A stretch of DNA of 64,000 nt from Polaribacter marinus (GCF_022662535.1 NZ_JAKQYM010000003.1:292024-356023); one strand, 5' to 3'; shown: positions 17,665 through 27,036, counted from the first letter of the stretch. Program-made: numbers and translations. Notes: generated by a model not told the origin, from the sequence alone.

Positions 17665-18642
17665 ATGAAACTCAAAAACCTAAGTCTCTTTTTTACTCTT
17701 TTAATTGTTTTTGGCTCTTGTTCAAAAAAAGAAACAGTTCTAAAAGGGTATGTGTTTGGTACCTCTTATAAGATTGCCTACATGGATTCAGAAAATCATC
17801 AAAAAGCTTTAGATAGTTTGTTTTATTTAGTTAACAAATCGCTTTCTACCTATATACCCACTTCAGATATTTCTAGAATTAATAAAGGAGATACCACTGT
17901 TGTAGTTGATGCTCTTTTTGCAGAAGTTTTTTTGAAATCTAAAGAGATTTATAAAAATACAAATGGATTTTTTGACCCAACAGTAGGTGGTTTGGTAAAT
18001 GCTTATGGTTTTGGGCCTAAAAAAGAAAAAAAAAATTTATCGGCTAAAGAGGTAAAAGAGTTGATGCAATTTGTTGGTTTTGATAAGGTTTCTTTAATCA
18101 ATGGAAAAATTAAAAAAGCGCAACCAGAAATGTATTTAGATTTTAATTCTATTGCGAAAGGTTTTGGAATAGATGTTGTAGCTCGTTTCCTAGAATCTAA
18201 GAACATAAATAATTATTTAATAGAAATTGGTGGAGAAATTAGGGCAAAAGGAGTAAAAGCCAACCAACAACCATGGATAATACAATTGGTAAATCCTCTA
18301 AAAGCAGATACTGGAAATGGATTTAGAAAATTGAATCTTTCTAATAAATCAATGGCTACTTCTGGAAATTACAGAAAATACAGAGTAGATGATAAGGGAA
18401 ATAAGTATGTACACATTTTAAATCCTAAAACGGGTTTTGCAACAGAAAGCAATCTTTTAAGTGCTTCTGTAATCGCCAAGAAAGATTGTGCTAATGTAGA
18501 TGCTTATGCAACTGCTTTTATGGCTATGGGATTAGAGCAAACGAAAGCATTTTTAAAAAAGAATAAAGACTTAGAGGTAATTTTATTGTATTCTTTAAAA
18601 GACGGTACATTACAAGAATATACGACCTATACTTCTAATTAA
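17665..18642 (+). CDS. apbE: FAD:protein FMN transferase (lipoprotein)
   Basis: 325 residues begin at ATG 17665. MKLKNLSLFFTLLIVFGSC is a lipoprotein signal with Cys19, so the protein is exported. ApbE proteins attach FMN covalently to threonine in targets such as NqrB/NqrC or RnfG subunits. Visible family motifs are VFGTSYKIAY near the N-terminus, FFDPTVGGLVNAYGFGP, MYLDFNSIAKGFGIDVVA, YLIEIGGEIRAKG and YVHILNPKTGFATESN. ANVDAYATAFMAMG is a metal-site segment. The 11-codon extension upstream overlaps the promoter and is rejected. Target flavoproteins are not in this window. The gene precedes the WG-repeat protein by 34 bases. Confidence 0.95.
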   Translation: MKLKNLSLFFTLLIVFGSCSKKETVLKGYVFGTSYKIAYMDSENHQKALDSLFYLVNKSLSTYIPTSDISRINKGDTTVVVDALFAEVFLKSKEIYKNTNGFFDPTVGGLVNAYGFGPKKEKKNLSAKEVKELMQFVGFDKVSLINGKIKKAQPEMYLDFNSIAKGFGIDVVARFLESKNINNYLIEIGGEIRAKGVKANQQPWIIQLVNPLKADTGNGFRKLNLSNKSMATSGNYRKYRVDDKGNKYVHILNPKTGFATESNLLSASVIAKKDCANVDAYATAFMAMGLEQTKAFLKKNKDLEVILLYSLKDGTLQEYTTYTSN

Positions 18643-18676
18643 TAACTTTATTTGTAACTTTAAAACAAAAATAACT

Positions 18677-19957
18677 ATGAAAAAAAGAGTGTTAACATTT
18701 TTATGTTTTTTAATGTTTTCTATTGTTAATGCGCAATCTAATAATGAAATAGCAGGGGTTTATATTAAAAGATCTCAACATAGCTTAAATAATCTAGAGT
18801 TAGAAAGATCTTTTGAATATTATAAAAAGGCAATGAAATATACAGATAGTATTTCTTCTTCTAATGTTGCTAAGTTAGGCGCCGAAATTCATTATAAGTT
18901 AGACTTTTTTGAAGAAGCTCAAAATTACGCAAAACAATATTTTGTATTGGTAGAAGATAGAGAAACCGATGAATATACTCAAATGTTAGAGCTTTTTGTA
19001 AATATAAATGAAGAATTAGAAGCTAAAATTGCTGAAGAAAAAAGGAAGGCAGCCATACGAATTAAAGAAATAAAAGAATATCAAAAAATTGATTCTTTAA
19101 GAACTGTTTGGAACAACAAATCAGAAGAACTTTCTCTTAAGGTAGATAGTATTTATAAGTTTAATAAAAACAATCTTGCACTCTATACAAAAAATAACAG
19201 TTTTGGAGTCATAGATGAAAGAGGTAAAATAATTATTGCAGCTTCTAATTACAAAGACGCCATAAGTTATGAAGGTTTTATCTTATTAAAAGACAAAAAA
19301 GAAAACCCAACTAAAATATATTGCTTAAATACAAATAATAAAACGGGTTATTCATTTCCAAAAGTTTCAAGATTTAACTCGAAAGCAACTCATTATGGTA
19401 AAATAATGCTGCCTAGAAAAAATGGGATATTGGTTGCTTACCCAAACAATGCTTATGAACCTTTGGTTTACGATTTAAATTTGAAGAAAAGAATAAGAAT
19501 CTTTAACCAAAAAGAGTTGTTAAAAACATTGAAAAAAAATGATATAATTGATAGATATAATAAAGAAGGAGAGGTTAAGATTAATAAAGAATGGTATAAG
19601 TTTGGAGGTGATTTAGGAGGAGGAATCCATCCTTTATATTTCAATAAAAGTTACAAAGTACATTCATTTTTATTTTCTGCGAATGGCAAACTATTACCTA
19701 CAAGTTTAGGTTATGAATATATTGGTTCTTTTGATAATAATAAGTTAGAATTAATTAAGAATGGAGAAACTATTTGGATTGATAATAAAGGAGCAAAAGT
19801 TAATGATCTAAAAGATGAATATGAAGACTATGAAGGAGATTCTAAAATTGTTAAAATAGCTGCTGGTAGATATCAAATTAAAAGAAATAATGTAATTATT
19901 CTTGAAGATAAAGAATTAGAAACTATAGAAGCGTTTTTAAGGAGACATAATGAATAA
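18677..19957 (+). CDS. Secreted TPR/WG-repeat-like hypothetical protein
   Basis: The 426-residue protein has signal peptide MKKRVLTFLCFLMFSIVNAQ. Residues about 25-110 look like two TPR-type helical hairpins (ELERSFEYYKKAMKYTD, LDFFEEAQNYAKQYFVL). A charged coiled linker (EELEAKIAEEKRKAAIRIKE) follows. The rest is beta-rich, with one clear WG-repeat-like unit, NSFGVIDERGKIIIAASNYK. Flavobacterial proteins of this build are periplasmic or surface-exposed, with unknown partners. The stop lies only three bases from the convergent methyltransferase stop, so the 3' ends nearly touch. Confidence 0.68.
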   Translation: MKKRVLTFLCFLMFSIVNAQSNNEIAGVYIKRSQHSLNNLELERSFEYYKKAMKYTDSISSSNVAKLGAEIHYKLDFFEEAQNYAKQYFVLVEDRETDEYTQMLELFVNINEELEAKIAEEKRKAAIRIKEIKEYQKIDSLRTVWNNKSEELSLKVDSIYKFNKNNLALYTKNNSFGVIDERGKIIIAASNYKDAISYEGFILLKDKKENPTKIYCLNTNNKTGYSFPKVSRFNSKATHYGKIMLPRKNGILVAYPNNAYEPLVYDLNLKKRIRIFNQKELLKTLKKNDIIDRYNKEGEVKINKEWYKFGGDLGGGIHPLYFNKSYKVHSFLFSANGKLLPTSLGYEYIGSFDNNKLELIKNGETIWIDNKGAKVNDLKDEYEDYEGDSKIVKIAAGRYQIKRNNVIILEDKELETIEAFLRRHNE

Positions 19958-19960
19958 TCA

Positions 19961-20731
19961 TTACTCTTTATAACAAACAGGGAGAATTTCTCCTTTCATT
20001 AAACAAAATCGCTCTAATTCTTCTGGAGCGATTTTTTTTGTGTAATCTATCTCATCAACCTTAAAACCTATAGATCTTAGTTTGTCAAAATAATCAAGAC
20101 CATAAACCCTAACATGATCGTATTGTCCAAAAATTTTAGCGCGTTCTTTTTCATCGGTAATCGAATCGTCTTCAAATGTTTTTTCTCTTGATATATCTTG
20201 AGGGATTTGAAAAATCCCCATTCCTCCTGGTTTTAAAACACGATATAGTTCTTGCATTGCTTTTGTGTCATTTGTAATATGTTCTAAAACATGATTGCAA
20301 AAAACAATGTCAAAAGAGTTTTCATCAAAAGGTAAATCACAAATATCGGCTTTTACATCGGCAATTGGAGATTCTAAATCGGAGGTTATATACTCTAAAT
20401 TTTTTTGCTTTCTAAAAATGTCTAAAAAACATTGTTCTGGAGCAATGTGTAAGGTTTTTAATGTTTTTTTTGAGGTAAAAAAGGTAGTTTCATCTCTTAG
20501 GAATAACCACATTAATCGATGTCTTTCTAAAGATAAGGTTGAAGGTGAAAGTGCATTTTCACGTTGTTTTCCATAACCATAAGGTAAAAATTTTCGAAAA
20601 GATTTTCCATCTATAGGATCTGTAAATTTATCACCTTTTAAAGTCAGTGCTATTATGGGGCGTACCCAATAACTAACCTTTATTAACCAAGGTCTTGGGA
20701 CTGTATTTAAAATGGATTTGAATATAGACAA
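19961..20731 (-). CDS. Class I SAM-dependent methyltransferase
   Basis: The 256-residue protein has a lipid- or glycan-type methyltransferase core. It has a degenerate motif I region (LHIAPEQCFLDIFRKQ), then DLESPIADVKADICDLPF, FDIVFCNHVLEHITND and LYRVLKPGGMGIFQIP, the Methyltransf_11 signature. The N-terminal 60 residues (NTVPRPWLIKVSYWVRPI) are an amphipathic extension found in envelope-associated methyltransferases. The substrate cannot be told from sequence. It is separated from the downstream genes by a terminator-like hairpin on the upstream side. Confidence 0.85.
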   Translation of the reverse strand: MSIFKSILNTVPRPWLIKVSYWVRPIIALTLKGDKFTDPIDGKSFRKFLPYGYGKQRENALSPSTLSLERHRLMWLFLRDETTFFTSKKTLKTLHIAPEQCFLDIFRKQKNLEYITSDLESPIADVKADICDLPFDENSFDIVFCNHVLEHITNDTKAMQELYRVLKPGGMGIFQIPQDISREKTFEDDSITDEKERAKIFGQYDHVRVYGLDYFDKLRSIGFKVDEIDYTKKIAPEELERFCLMKGEILPVCYKE

Positions 20732-20761
20732 CGGTTGTAATTATTTAAATCTTCTATTAGA

Positions 20762-20800
20762 TAAATATGCCAAAGATTGTTGATTCTTTGGCGTATTTAT
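20762..20800. terminator. Hairpin between the map and methyltransferase genes
   Basis: The inverted repeat GCCAAAGA (20769-20776) / TCTTTGGC (20785-20792) is extended by TAAATA/TATTTA arms with one mismatch. It ends the map transcript on the minus strand. Confidence 0.65.
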
Positions 20801-20864
20801 GGTGTTTAATTTAAAAAGACTTCCAAATTATTGTAATAATAATTAAAAGTATTTATAAATTTTT

Positions 20865-21674
20865 TTAACTATTTGCTCTAAACTCATCTTCTTCATTACT
20901 TTCAATGCCGAAAGCGTCATAAATGTATTTAAACGTAGATAGAAGTTCTGGTTTACCATTTACAATAGCTACATCATGCTCAAAATGAGCAGAAGGTTTG
21001 TTGTCTAAGGTTGTAATTGTCCAACCGTCCGAATGTTGTTTTATTTTATGAGTTCCTAAGTTTGTCATAGGTTCTATGGCAACAACCATTCCTTCTACAA
21101 ATTTCTTTCCTCTTCCTCTTCTTCCATAGTTAGGCATTTCTGGGTCTTCGTGCATTTCGCGTCCTAATCCATGACCTACTAGTTCTCTTACAACACCATA
21201 TCCGTGATTTTCTGTAAAATTTTGTATCGCAAAACCAACATCACCAACACGGTTTCCTACTTTCAGTTCTCTAATACCAACATACAAACTTTCTTTAGTA
21301 ACGTCTAATAATTTTTGAATTTCTGCATCAATTTCACCAACAGCAAATGTATATGCATGATCACCATAAAAGCCATTTTTTATAGCACCACAATCTATAG
21401 AAATAATATCTCCTTCTATAAGTGGTTTTTTATTTGGAATTCCGTGAACAACTTGTGAGTTTGGGCTCATGCAAAGTGTATTAGGGAAATCGTACAAACC
21501 TAAAAAACCAGGAATTGCATTTTGCTCTCTAATAAATTCTTCTGCTAATTTGTCTAAAAATAGTGTGGTAACACCAGGTTTTACTTCTTTTGCAAGCATA
21601 CCTAATGTTTTAGAAACTACTAACGCACTTTCGCGCATAATTTCTATTTCTTCTTTGGTTTTTACCTTAATCAT
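20865..21674 (-). CDS. map: Type I methionine aminopeptidase
   Basis: 269 residues, the usual length for MetAP type Ia. The five metal ligands are in place: D in SIDCGAIKNG, D in GDHAYTF, H in GHGLGREMHEDP, E in VVAIEPMTN and E in HFEHDVAI. The enzyme removes initiator methionine from nascent proteins in the cytosol. The C-terminus carries a short acidic tail (EEDEFRANS) seen in flavobacterial members. The -7 element TAACTTTG (21701-21694, minus strand) is close upstream of the ATG. Confidence 0.96.
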   Translation of the reverse strand: MIKVKTKEEIEIMRESALVVSKTLGMLAKEVKPGVTTLFLDKLAEEFIREQNAIPGFLGLYDFPNTLCMSPNSQVVHGIPNKKPLIEGDIISIDCGAIKNGFYGDHAYTFAVGEIDAEIQKLLDVTKESLYVGIRELKVGNRVGDVGFAIQNFTENHGYGVVRELVGHGLGREMHEDPEMPNYGRRGRGKKFVEGMVVAIEPMTNLGTHKIKQHSDGWTITTLDNKPSAHFEHDVAIVNGKPELLSTFKYIYDAFGIESNEEDEFRANS

Positions 21675-21733
21675 TATAAAAAAAATTAAAGTGCAAAGTT
21701 ACTATATTTTATAGAATTAACCCTTAGTTATTG

Positions 21734-22135
21734 CTATTTGAAAAAAAAGAAAAATCCTTTCCTCTTTTTTATTTCTGGTTCGTAATTAAGGATTAGCTTG
21801 TGAATTTTTGTCCAACCTAAAAAACCACCAATGTTTCTATCGTCAATAAAAAAGTCTGCATGAATCTTTCTACTATATTTTTCGTTAAAGATTTCTTCTG
21901 GAAAACTTTTGTTTACAGCATAAAAATCAATTCCATTTTTTTTGCAAAAAGCAACAGCTTCCTCTAGTTTAGAGCCTGTTCTATAGGTCCATAAAATTAA
22001 ACGATGCCCTTGAGATTGTAGATTTTTTAATGTATCAAAAGCAAATAGCATTGGTTTTCCAATACTCGGATAAGCATCTTCTACAATGGTTCCATCAAAA
22101 TCTACAGCAATAATGAAAGCGTTTTTAGGGAGCAT
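21734..22135 (-). CDS. HAD-fold hydrolase, BT0820-like
   Basis: This 133-residue minimal HAD-like protein shows motif I VDFDGTIVEDAYP, motif II-like LILWTYR and motif IV ADFFIDDRNIGG. There is no cap domain, so substrates may be large (protein, nucleic acid or a phosphosugar chain). The family has structures from Bacteroides (BT0820) but no defined role. The C-terminus is unusually basic and aromatic (KKRKGFFFFFK). The start lies three bases from the stop of the thioredoxin-like gene, so they form an operon with gpmI upstream. Confidence 0.82.
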   Translation of the reverse strand: MLPKNAFIIAVDFDGTIVEDAYPSIGKPMLFAFDTLKNLQSQGHRLILWTYRTGSKLEEAVAFCKKNGIDFYAVNKSFPEEIFNEKYSRKIHADFFIDDRNIGGFLGWTKIHKLILNYEPEIKKRKGFFFFFK

Positions 22136-22138
22136 TAA

Positions 22139-22663
22139 TTATTTGTCGTAAGAATGTTTATATGTTTTTCCTGAAACAATTTTTAAGATGTCTTTTTCTA
22201 TACTTTCACGAGCATATTCTACATAACGTCCAACTTCTTTACCTTTTTTGTAAAAAATAAATGTTGGAACCCTTTTAATGTCTAAGCCTTCTTGTAAGTT
22301 GTCTGGAGTTTTTTTACTTCTATTTACAGTAACTAATTCTACATTTTTTAGATCAAAACCAGCTTCTTCTAAAACTTTGAAAAAGCGAGGTGTTTCTCTT
22401 TTACTATCTCCACACCAAGTACCCATAAAACCTTTTATTTTATATCCTTTAAGTGCTTTTTTTAGAGAGTTAATTGTAGCTTGATCTGTTTTGTAGCTTT
22501 CGTAATTTCTATTAAACCAACCTTTATAGGCATCATCAGAGAACGATTCTTTGTTTGCAATACCAACTAAATCTCCTGATTTGTTTTTTGTCGCAGTTAC
22601 TTTTTGCTGTGCATTACAAGATGTTAAGACTCCTAAGATTGCTATTAAAACTAATTTTTTCAT
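22139..22663 (-). CDS. Thioredoxin-fold lipoprotein
   Basis: The 174-residue protein has signal MKKLVLIAILGVLTSCNAQQ with a lipobox cysteine (TSC). The thioredoxin fold is shown by GFMGTWCGDSKRETPRFFKV, where the redox site is degenerate (W-C-G-D-S, a single cysteine), and by the cis-Pro segment IKRVPTFIFY. With one cysteine it cannot perform classical dithiol exchange. A peroxiredoxin-like, glutathione-linked or structural role is possible. It is transcribed between gpmI and the HAD gene on the minus strand (16 and 3 base gaps). Confidence 0.85.
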   Translation of the reverse strand: MKKLVLIAILGVLTSCNAQQKVTATKNKSGDLVGIANKESFSDDAYKGWFNRNYESYKTDQATINSLKKALKGYKIKGFMGTWCGDSKRETPRFFKVLEEAGFDLKNVELVTVNRSKKTPDNLQEGLDIKRVPTFIFYKKGKEVGRYVEYARESIEKDILKIVSGKTYKHSYDK

Positions 22664-22679
22664 TTTATTTGTTTTTGTA

Positions 22680-24197
22680 TTATAAAAGTGATTTTTGTGT
22701 CATTTCTTTAGGTTGCTTAACTTGCATTAAGTCTAGTATTGTCGGAGCAATATCGCCCAAGATACCATTTTTTATTGATTTGATTTCTTTGTCAATTAAA
22801 ATAAAAGGTACTGGATTTGTTGTGTGTGAAGTATGAGGACTTCCGTCAGGATTCATCATTGTTTCACAATTACCATGATCTGCAATTAATAAAGTAGAAT
22901 ATCCATTTGCTAAACCTGTTTCTATTACTTCTTTGGCACATTTATCTACAGTTTCGCAAGCTTTTATGGCAGCTTCCATAATTCCGGTATGCCCAACCAT
23001 GTCTCCATTTGCAAAATTTAAACAAACAAAATCTGCTTCTTGTTTTTTCAATTCTATACAAAGAGCTTCTGCTAATTCGTTTGCACTCATCTCTGGTTTT
23101 AAATCGTATGTGGCAACTTTTGGTGAGTTTTTCAATATTCTAGTTTCACCCTTAAAAGGAGCCTCTTGTCCACCCGAAAAGAAAAAGGTTACGTGTGGAT
23201 ACTTTTCTGTTTCCGCAATTCTAATTTGTTTTTTACCTGCATCAGATAAAACTTCTCCTAAAGTATTTTTAATATTAGCGGTATTGTAAATTACATGTAT
23301 TCCTTTAAAACGTTCATCATATAAAGTAATGGTTGTAAAGTATAAGTCTAATTTTTTCATTCCAAATTCAGGAAAATCATTTTGAGTTAAAGCATTTGTT
23401 AATTCTCTTCCCCTGTCTGTTCTATAGTTGAAAAATAAAACAACATCACCTTCTTTAATTTTTGATTTAGGTGATCCATCTTTATTGGTTACAATAATCG
23501 ATTTGTGAAATTCATCAGTTAAACCCGCTTCGTAATTTGACTTAATGCTTGCAACTGGATCTGTCGTTTTTGTTCCAATTCCATTTACCATTCCATCGTA
23601 GGCTTCTTTAATACGCTCCCAACGATTGTCTCTATCCATGGCATAATAACGTCCGGTAACAGAGGCTAATTCTCCGGTACTTTGTTGCATGTATTCTTGT
23701 ATGTCATTTATGAAATAAGCACCAGATTTTGGGTCGCAATCACGTCCATCTGTAAAAGCATGTAAGAAAACATTTTGAACATTATTTTCTTTAGCAACAT
23801 CTAAAATTCCTTTTAAATGATTGATATGAGAGTGAATTCCACCATTAGAAACTAAGCCAAGTAAGTGAACGTCTTTGTTGTTTTCTTTGGCATAATTTAA
23901 AGTATCTATTAAAGCTTTTTCTTTTCCTAAAGTTTTTTCTTTTACTGCTTTGTTAATGCGTGCTAAATTTTGATATACAATTCTACCTGCACCTAAATTC
24001 ATGTGACCAACCTCAGAATTACCCATTTGCCCTTCTGGTAAGCCAACATATTCTCCATCAGTCCTTAATTGTGCATGCGGATATTTATCATATAAAGAAT
24101 TTATATATGGTGTTTTTGCTTTGTATATAGCAGATACTTTTGGGTCTTGTGTAATTCCCCATCCATCTAAAATCATTAAGATAACTTTCTTGCTCAT
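22680..24197 (-). CDS. gpmI: 2,3-bisphosphoglycerate-independent phosphoglycerate mutase
   Basis: 505 residues, the typical length for this Mn-dependent alkaline-phosphatase-fold enzyme, which interconverts 3- and 2-phosphoglycerate in glycolysis. Motifs include MILDGWGI (metal Asp), GNSEVGHMNLGAGR (catalytic Ser), HAFTDGRDCDP, GRYYAMDRDNRWER, FANGDMVGHTG, ADHGNCETM and HTSHTTNPVPFI. All catalytic and metal positions appear intact. It heads a minus-strand operon with the thioredoxin-like and HAD genes. Confidence 0.97.
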   Translation of the reverse strand: MSKKVILMILDGWGITQDPKVSAIYKAKTPYINSLYDKYPHAQLRTDGEYVGLPEGQMGNSEVGHMNLGAGRIVYQNLARINKAVKEKTLGKEKALIDTLNYAKENNKDVHLLGLVSNGGIHSHINHLKGILDVAKENNVQNVFLHAFTDGRDCDPKSGAYFINDIQEYMQQSTGELASVTGRYYAMDRDNRWERIKEAYDGMVNGIGTKTTDPVASIKSNYEAGLTDEFHKSIIVTNKDGSPKSKIKEGDVVLFFNYRTDRGRELTNALTQNDFPEFGMKKLDLYFTTITLYDERFKGIHVIYNTANIKNTLGEVLSDAGKKQIRIAETEKYPHVTFFFSGGQEAPFKGETRILKNSPKVATYDLKPEMSANELAEALCIELKKQEADFVCLNFANGDMVGHTGIMEAAIKACETVDKCAKEVIETGLANGYSTLLIADHGNCETMMNPDGSPHTSHTTNPVPFILIDKEIKSIKNGILGDIAPTILDLMQVKQPKEMTQKSLL

Positions 24198-24415
24198 TGT
24201 TCTGTTTTATTCAGTAAAAATAAGAAAGATTTTTGTCTTCTATTTATAATTTTACGAAACCGATAGCGTAAAACTGTTTTTAATTATGATTTTATTAACC
24301 TTTTAAGATATTTTGTTAAACACTTGTTAATAATGGGTTGTTAATGAAACATTTAAATTTAATGAAGGTCTATTAAATATAACAAACAATTTATATAAAT
24401 TAAAAATTTACAATC

Positions 24416-24805
24416 ATGAAAAAATTAATTCTACCAATGTTCGCATGTTTATTTGCGATTACAACTGTAACTGCTAATTCTTTAAAAAATCCAATCAAAG
24501 AAAATAACACAGCAATTACTGCTTCCTCTTTTAATGTAAGTTCTTTTTGTAAGCTGATTCAAATGGGAAACTATGAAGCGGTAAAATCTTTAATTGAAGC
24601 AGGGGAAAATGTAAATAAAAAATCGAATGGTTTAACACCTTTAATGTTTGCAGCAAGGCATAACCAAGCAAAAATAGCTAAACTTTTAATAGACAACGGT
24701 GCAAAATTAAAAGTGAAATCGGATAAAGGAAATTTAACAGCATTAACAATAGCAAAAAGATCTAAAGCAAAAGAAGCTTTTAAAGTAATTAAATCGGCGC
24801 TTTAA
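24416..24805 (+). CDS. Secreted small ankyrin-repeat protein
   Basis: The 129-residue protein has signal peptide MKKLILPMFACLFAITTVTA. Residues about 45-129 form two to three ankyrin repeats (QMGNYEAVKSLIEAGENVNKK, GLTPLMFAARHNQAKIAKLL, NLTALTIAKRSKAKEAFKVI). It should act in the periplasm as a protein-binding module. Proteins of this size occur widely in flavobacteria next to unrelated genes, and the partner is unknown. It is monocistronic and ends at a very strong terminator. The 218-base upstream region shows no clear TAnnTTTG promoter. Confidence 0.88.
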   Translation: MKKLILPMFACLFAITTVTANSLKNPIKENNTAITASSFNVSSFCKLIQMGNYEAVKSLIEAGENVNKKSNGLTPLMFAARHNQAKIAKLLIDNGAKLKVKSDKGNLTALTIAKRSKAKEAFKVIKSAL

Positions 24806-24828
24806 CTAAGAGTATATTTATTGAATGT

Positions 24829-24868
24829 AATAGAAGATCGCTTTTTAAGCGATCTTCTATTGTTTTAA
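24829..24868 (+). terminator. Strong terminator after the ankyrin gene
   Basis: A perfect 15-bp stem (24829-24843 with 24847-24861) closed by a TTT loop and followed by TGTTTT. The core is GAAGATCGCTT/AAGCGATCTTC. Confidence 0.92.
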
Positions 24869-24964
24869 TTTATTATCATTTCTAAGTTAATGAAGTAAAC
24901 TGAATAACTTCAGAACCTTTATCTTTGTACCTTTAATTTTTTTCAATCTTAAAAAGAATAAAAA

Positions 24965-25291
24965 ATGAATATAGAAAACGCACAAAAACAAGTTGATGAT
25001 TGGATTAAAAATCACGGAGTTCGTTATTTTAATGAGCTCACCAATATGGCACAACTAACGGAAGAAGTTGGAGAAGTTGCACGTATTATTGCAAGACGTT
25101 ATGGAGAGCAAAGCGAAAAAGAATCGGATAAGAACAAAGACTTAGGCGAAGAGTTAGCCGATGTTATGTTTGTGGTTTTATGTTTGGCAAACCAAACAGG
25201 TATTAATTTGCAAGATGCTTTTGAAAAAAAATTAGATATCAAGACAAAACGAGATCATGATCGTCATCATAATAATCAAAAACTAAAATAA
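24965..25291 (+). CDS. MazG-like nucleotide pyrophosphohydrolase
   Basis: The 108-residue single-domain protein is a four-helix NTP pyrophosphatase. Metal-binding motifs are LTEEVGEVARIIARRYGEQ (the EExxE-type motif) and DLGEELADVMFVVLC (ExxD). Single-domain members hydrolyse non-canonical or excess dNTPs (iMazG/dUTPase-like). The -7 element TATCTTTG (24920-24927) precedes the ATG by 37 bases. The TAA overlaps the next ATG, so the small membrane protein is translationally coupled. Confidence 0.92.
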   Translation: MNIENAQKQVDDWIKNHGVRYFNELTNMAQLTEEVGEVARIIARRYGEQSEKESDKNKDLGEELADVMFVVLCLANQTGINLQDAFEKKLDIKTKRDHDRHHNNQKLK

Positions 25292-25539
25292 TGAGTTTAT
25301 TAACTAAAATACAGAAGCCAGAATTTTGGCCTAACTTTTTAAAAATTGCACTTCCTTTTTTTATAATTGTTACCCTAATTTCTCTATTTATGAATAGTTG
25401 GAGAGAAATTTTTGCAGGTGATTTTGCAACGGTTTCTAAAGTAAATTTTGAAGAAGGAAAGTGGATGAGTTTTTTTGGAATTAAAGTGGTTATAAGTTTT
25501 GTGTATGGTTTGTACGTTACCAATAAAAACATGAAATAG
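25291..25539 (+). CDS. Small two-TM membrane protein
   Basis: The 82-residue protein has two hydrophobic segments, roughly residues 17-34 (FLKIALPFFIIVTLISLF) and 60-76 (FFGIKVVISFVYGLYV), joined by an acidic loop. The ATG overlaps the MazG-like stop by one base. It is conserved next to mazG in flavobacteria as far as I recall, but has no known function. Confidence 0.75.
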   Translation: MSLLTKIQKPEFWPNFLKIALPFFIIVTLISLFMNSWREIFAGDFATVSKVNFEEGKWMSFFGIKVVISFVYGLYVTNKNMK

Positions 25540-25734
25540 TTTCTTAAAAATCATTCATTACTTTCGTTTTTTTCCTTCTTTTAAGGTTAAAATATTAGCG
25601 AGAAACTTTGGTAGCATTTTTTTGTGTATTAACTTTGACATTTACAGATGTAAATATGCAAATAGTTAGAAAAGTTATTTTTTTAGGTTAACTAGTTGTC
25701 ATTAGAAATTTAAAAAAATAAAATCAATTTTAGA

Positions 25735-26964
25735 ATGGATATATTATTACAAGGTTTATCAAATAAAAAAATAAACGAAAAAATTACCATATCTGGTTCT
25801 AAAAGTGAATCTAATCGATTACTAATTTTACAAAATTTATTTTCAGAAATTTCTATTGAAAATTTATCTGATTCTGATGATTCTGTACACATGCAACATG
25901 CACTTTCTACAAAAGATGAAGTCATAAATATTGGTCATGCTGGTACAGCAATGCGTTTTTTAACTTCTTATTTTGCTGTAAAAGAAGGAAGAGAAGTTGT
26001 GCTTACGGGATCTGAAAGAATGCAAAACAGGCCCATAGAAATTTTGGTAAATGCTTTAAAAGATTTAGGAGCAATTATTTCTTATGAAGCCAAAGTAGGA
26101 TATCCGCCAATTAGAATTAAAGGAACAAAAATTGTAAAGGATAAAGTACAAATTAATGGAAATGTTAGTAGTCAATATATTTCTTCTTTATTGTTAGTTG
26201 CATCCAAATTAGAAAATGGATTAGAATTAGAATTAATCGGAAAAATTACTTCTATTCCATACATAAATATGACCTTGAGTTTGTTAAATCAATTAAAGAT
26301 TGAAACAAGTTTTAAAGAGAATATTATTAAAGTTTATCCTAAGAAAACGATTAAAAAACAAACAATAGTTGTAGAATCTGATTGGTCTTCTGCTAGTTAT
26401 TTTTATTCAATAATTGCTTTGGCTGATATTGACTCAGAAATTAAATTGTCTGCCTATAAAAATGAAAGTTTACAAGGAGATTCTTGTTTGGCAGAAATCT
26501 ATCAACATTTTGGAGTAAAAACTAGTTTTGGTCAAGATTTTGTCACCTTAAAAAAGGTACGTCAAACAAAGAGAGAAACATTAGAAATCGATTTAAAAAA
26601 TGCTCCTGATATAGCGCAAACTATTGCTGTAACTTGTTTTGCAGAAAAGGTGGCGTGTAACTTAACAGGTTTGCATACCTTAAAGATTAAAGAAACAGAT
26701 AGATTAGAAGCCTTAAAAGAAGAATTGACTAATTTAGGGGCAACTATTTCTGTGACAGATAAAAGTTTACACTTAGAGAAATCCGTAAAAATAAACCCTA
26801 ATATTTCTATAAAAACCTATAATGACCATAGAATGGCAATGGCATTTGCGCCTTTGTGTTTAAGGGTTCCTATTAAAATTTTAAATGCAGAAGTGGTTAC
26901 AAAGTCGTATCAAAAATTTTGGGAAGACATGAAGCAATTAGGAATTAAAATTGAAGAACTGTAA
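25735..26964 (+). CDS. aroA: 3-phosphoshikimate 1-carboxyvinyltransferase (EPSP synthase)
   Basis: The 409-residue enzyme of the shikimate pathway condenses shikimate-3-phosphate with PEP. Motifs are SGSKSESNRLLILQ, NIGHAGTAMRFLTSYF, the central NGNVSSQYISSLLL, DWSSASYFYS, LKIKETDRLEAL and YNDHRMAMAFAPL. The family's first motif is usually GSKSxSxR; here it reads GSKSESNR, as in other Bacteroidota enzymes. It is slightly shorter than the E. coli protein (427), consistent with the group. The preceding 195 bases contain no other gene. Confidence 0.96.
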   Translation: MDILLQGLSNKKINEKITISGSKSESNRLLILQNLFSEISIENLSDSDDSVHMQHALSTKDEVINIGHAGTAMRFLTSYFAVKEGREVVLTGSERMQNRPIEILVNALKDLGAIISYEAKVGYPPIRIKGTKIVKDKVQINGNVSSQYISSLLLVASKLENGLELELIGKITSIPYINMTLSLLNQLKIETSFKENIIKVYPKKTIKKQTIVVESDWSSASYFYSIIALADIDSEIKLSAYKNESLQGDSCLAEIYQHFGVKTSFGQDFVTLKKVRQTKRETLEIDLKNAPDIAQTIAVTCFAEKVACNLTGLHTLKIKETDRLEALKEELTNLGATISVTDKSLHLEKSVKINPNISIKTYNDHRMAMAFAPLCLRVPIKILNAEVVTKSYQKFWEDMKQLGIKIEEL

Positions 26965-26981
26965 ATTAAACAGTTAAACAC

Positions 26982-27013
26982 TTGACAACGCCTATTTCGA
27001 TATCGTATCTTTG
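26982..27013 (+). promoter_or_regulatory. Promoter of queA
   Basis: TTG (26982-26984), a 21-base spacer and TATCTTTG (27006-27013), 23 bases before the queA ATG. Confidence 0.72.
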
Positions 27014-27036
27014 CCGCTTTTAGAAGATATATACAT

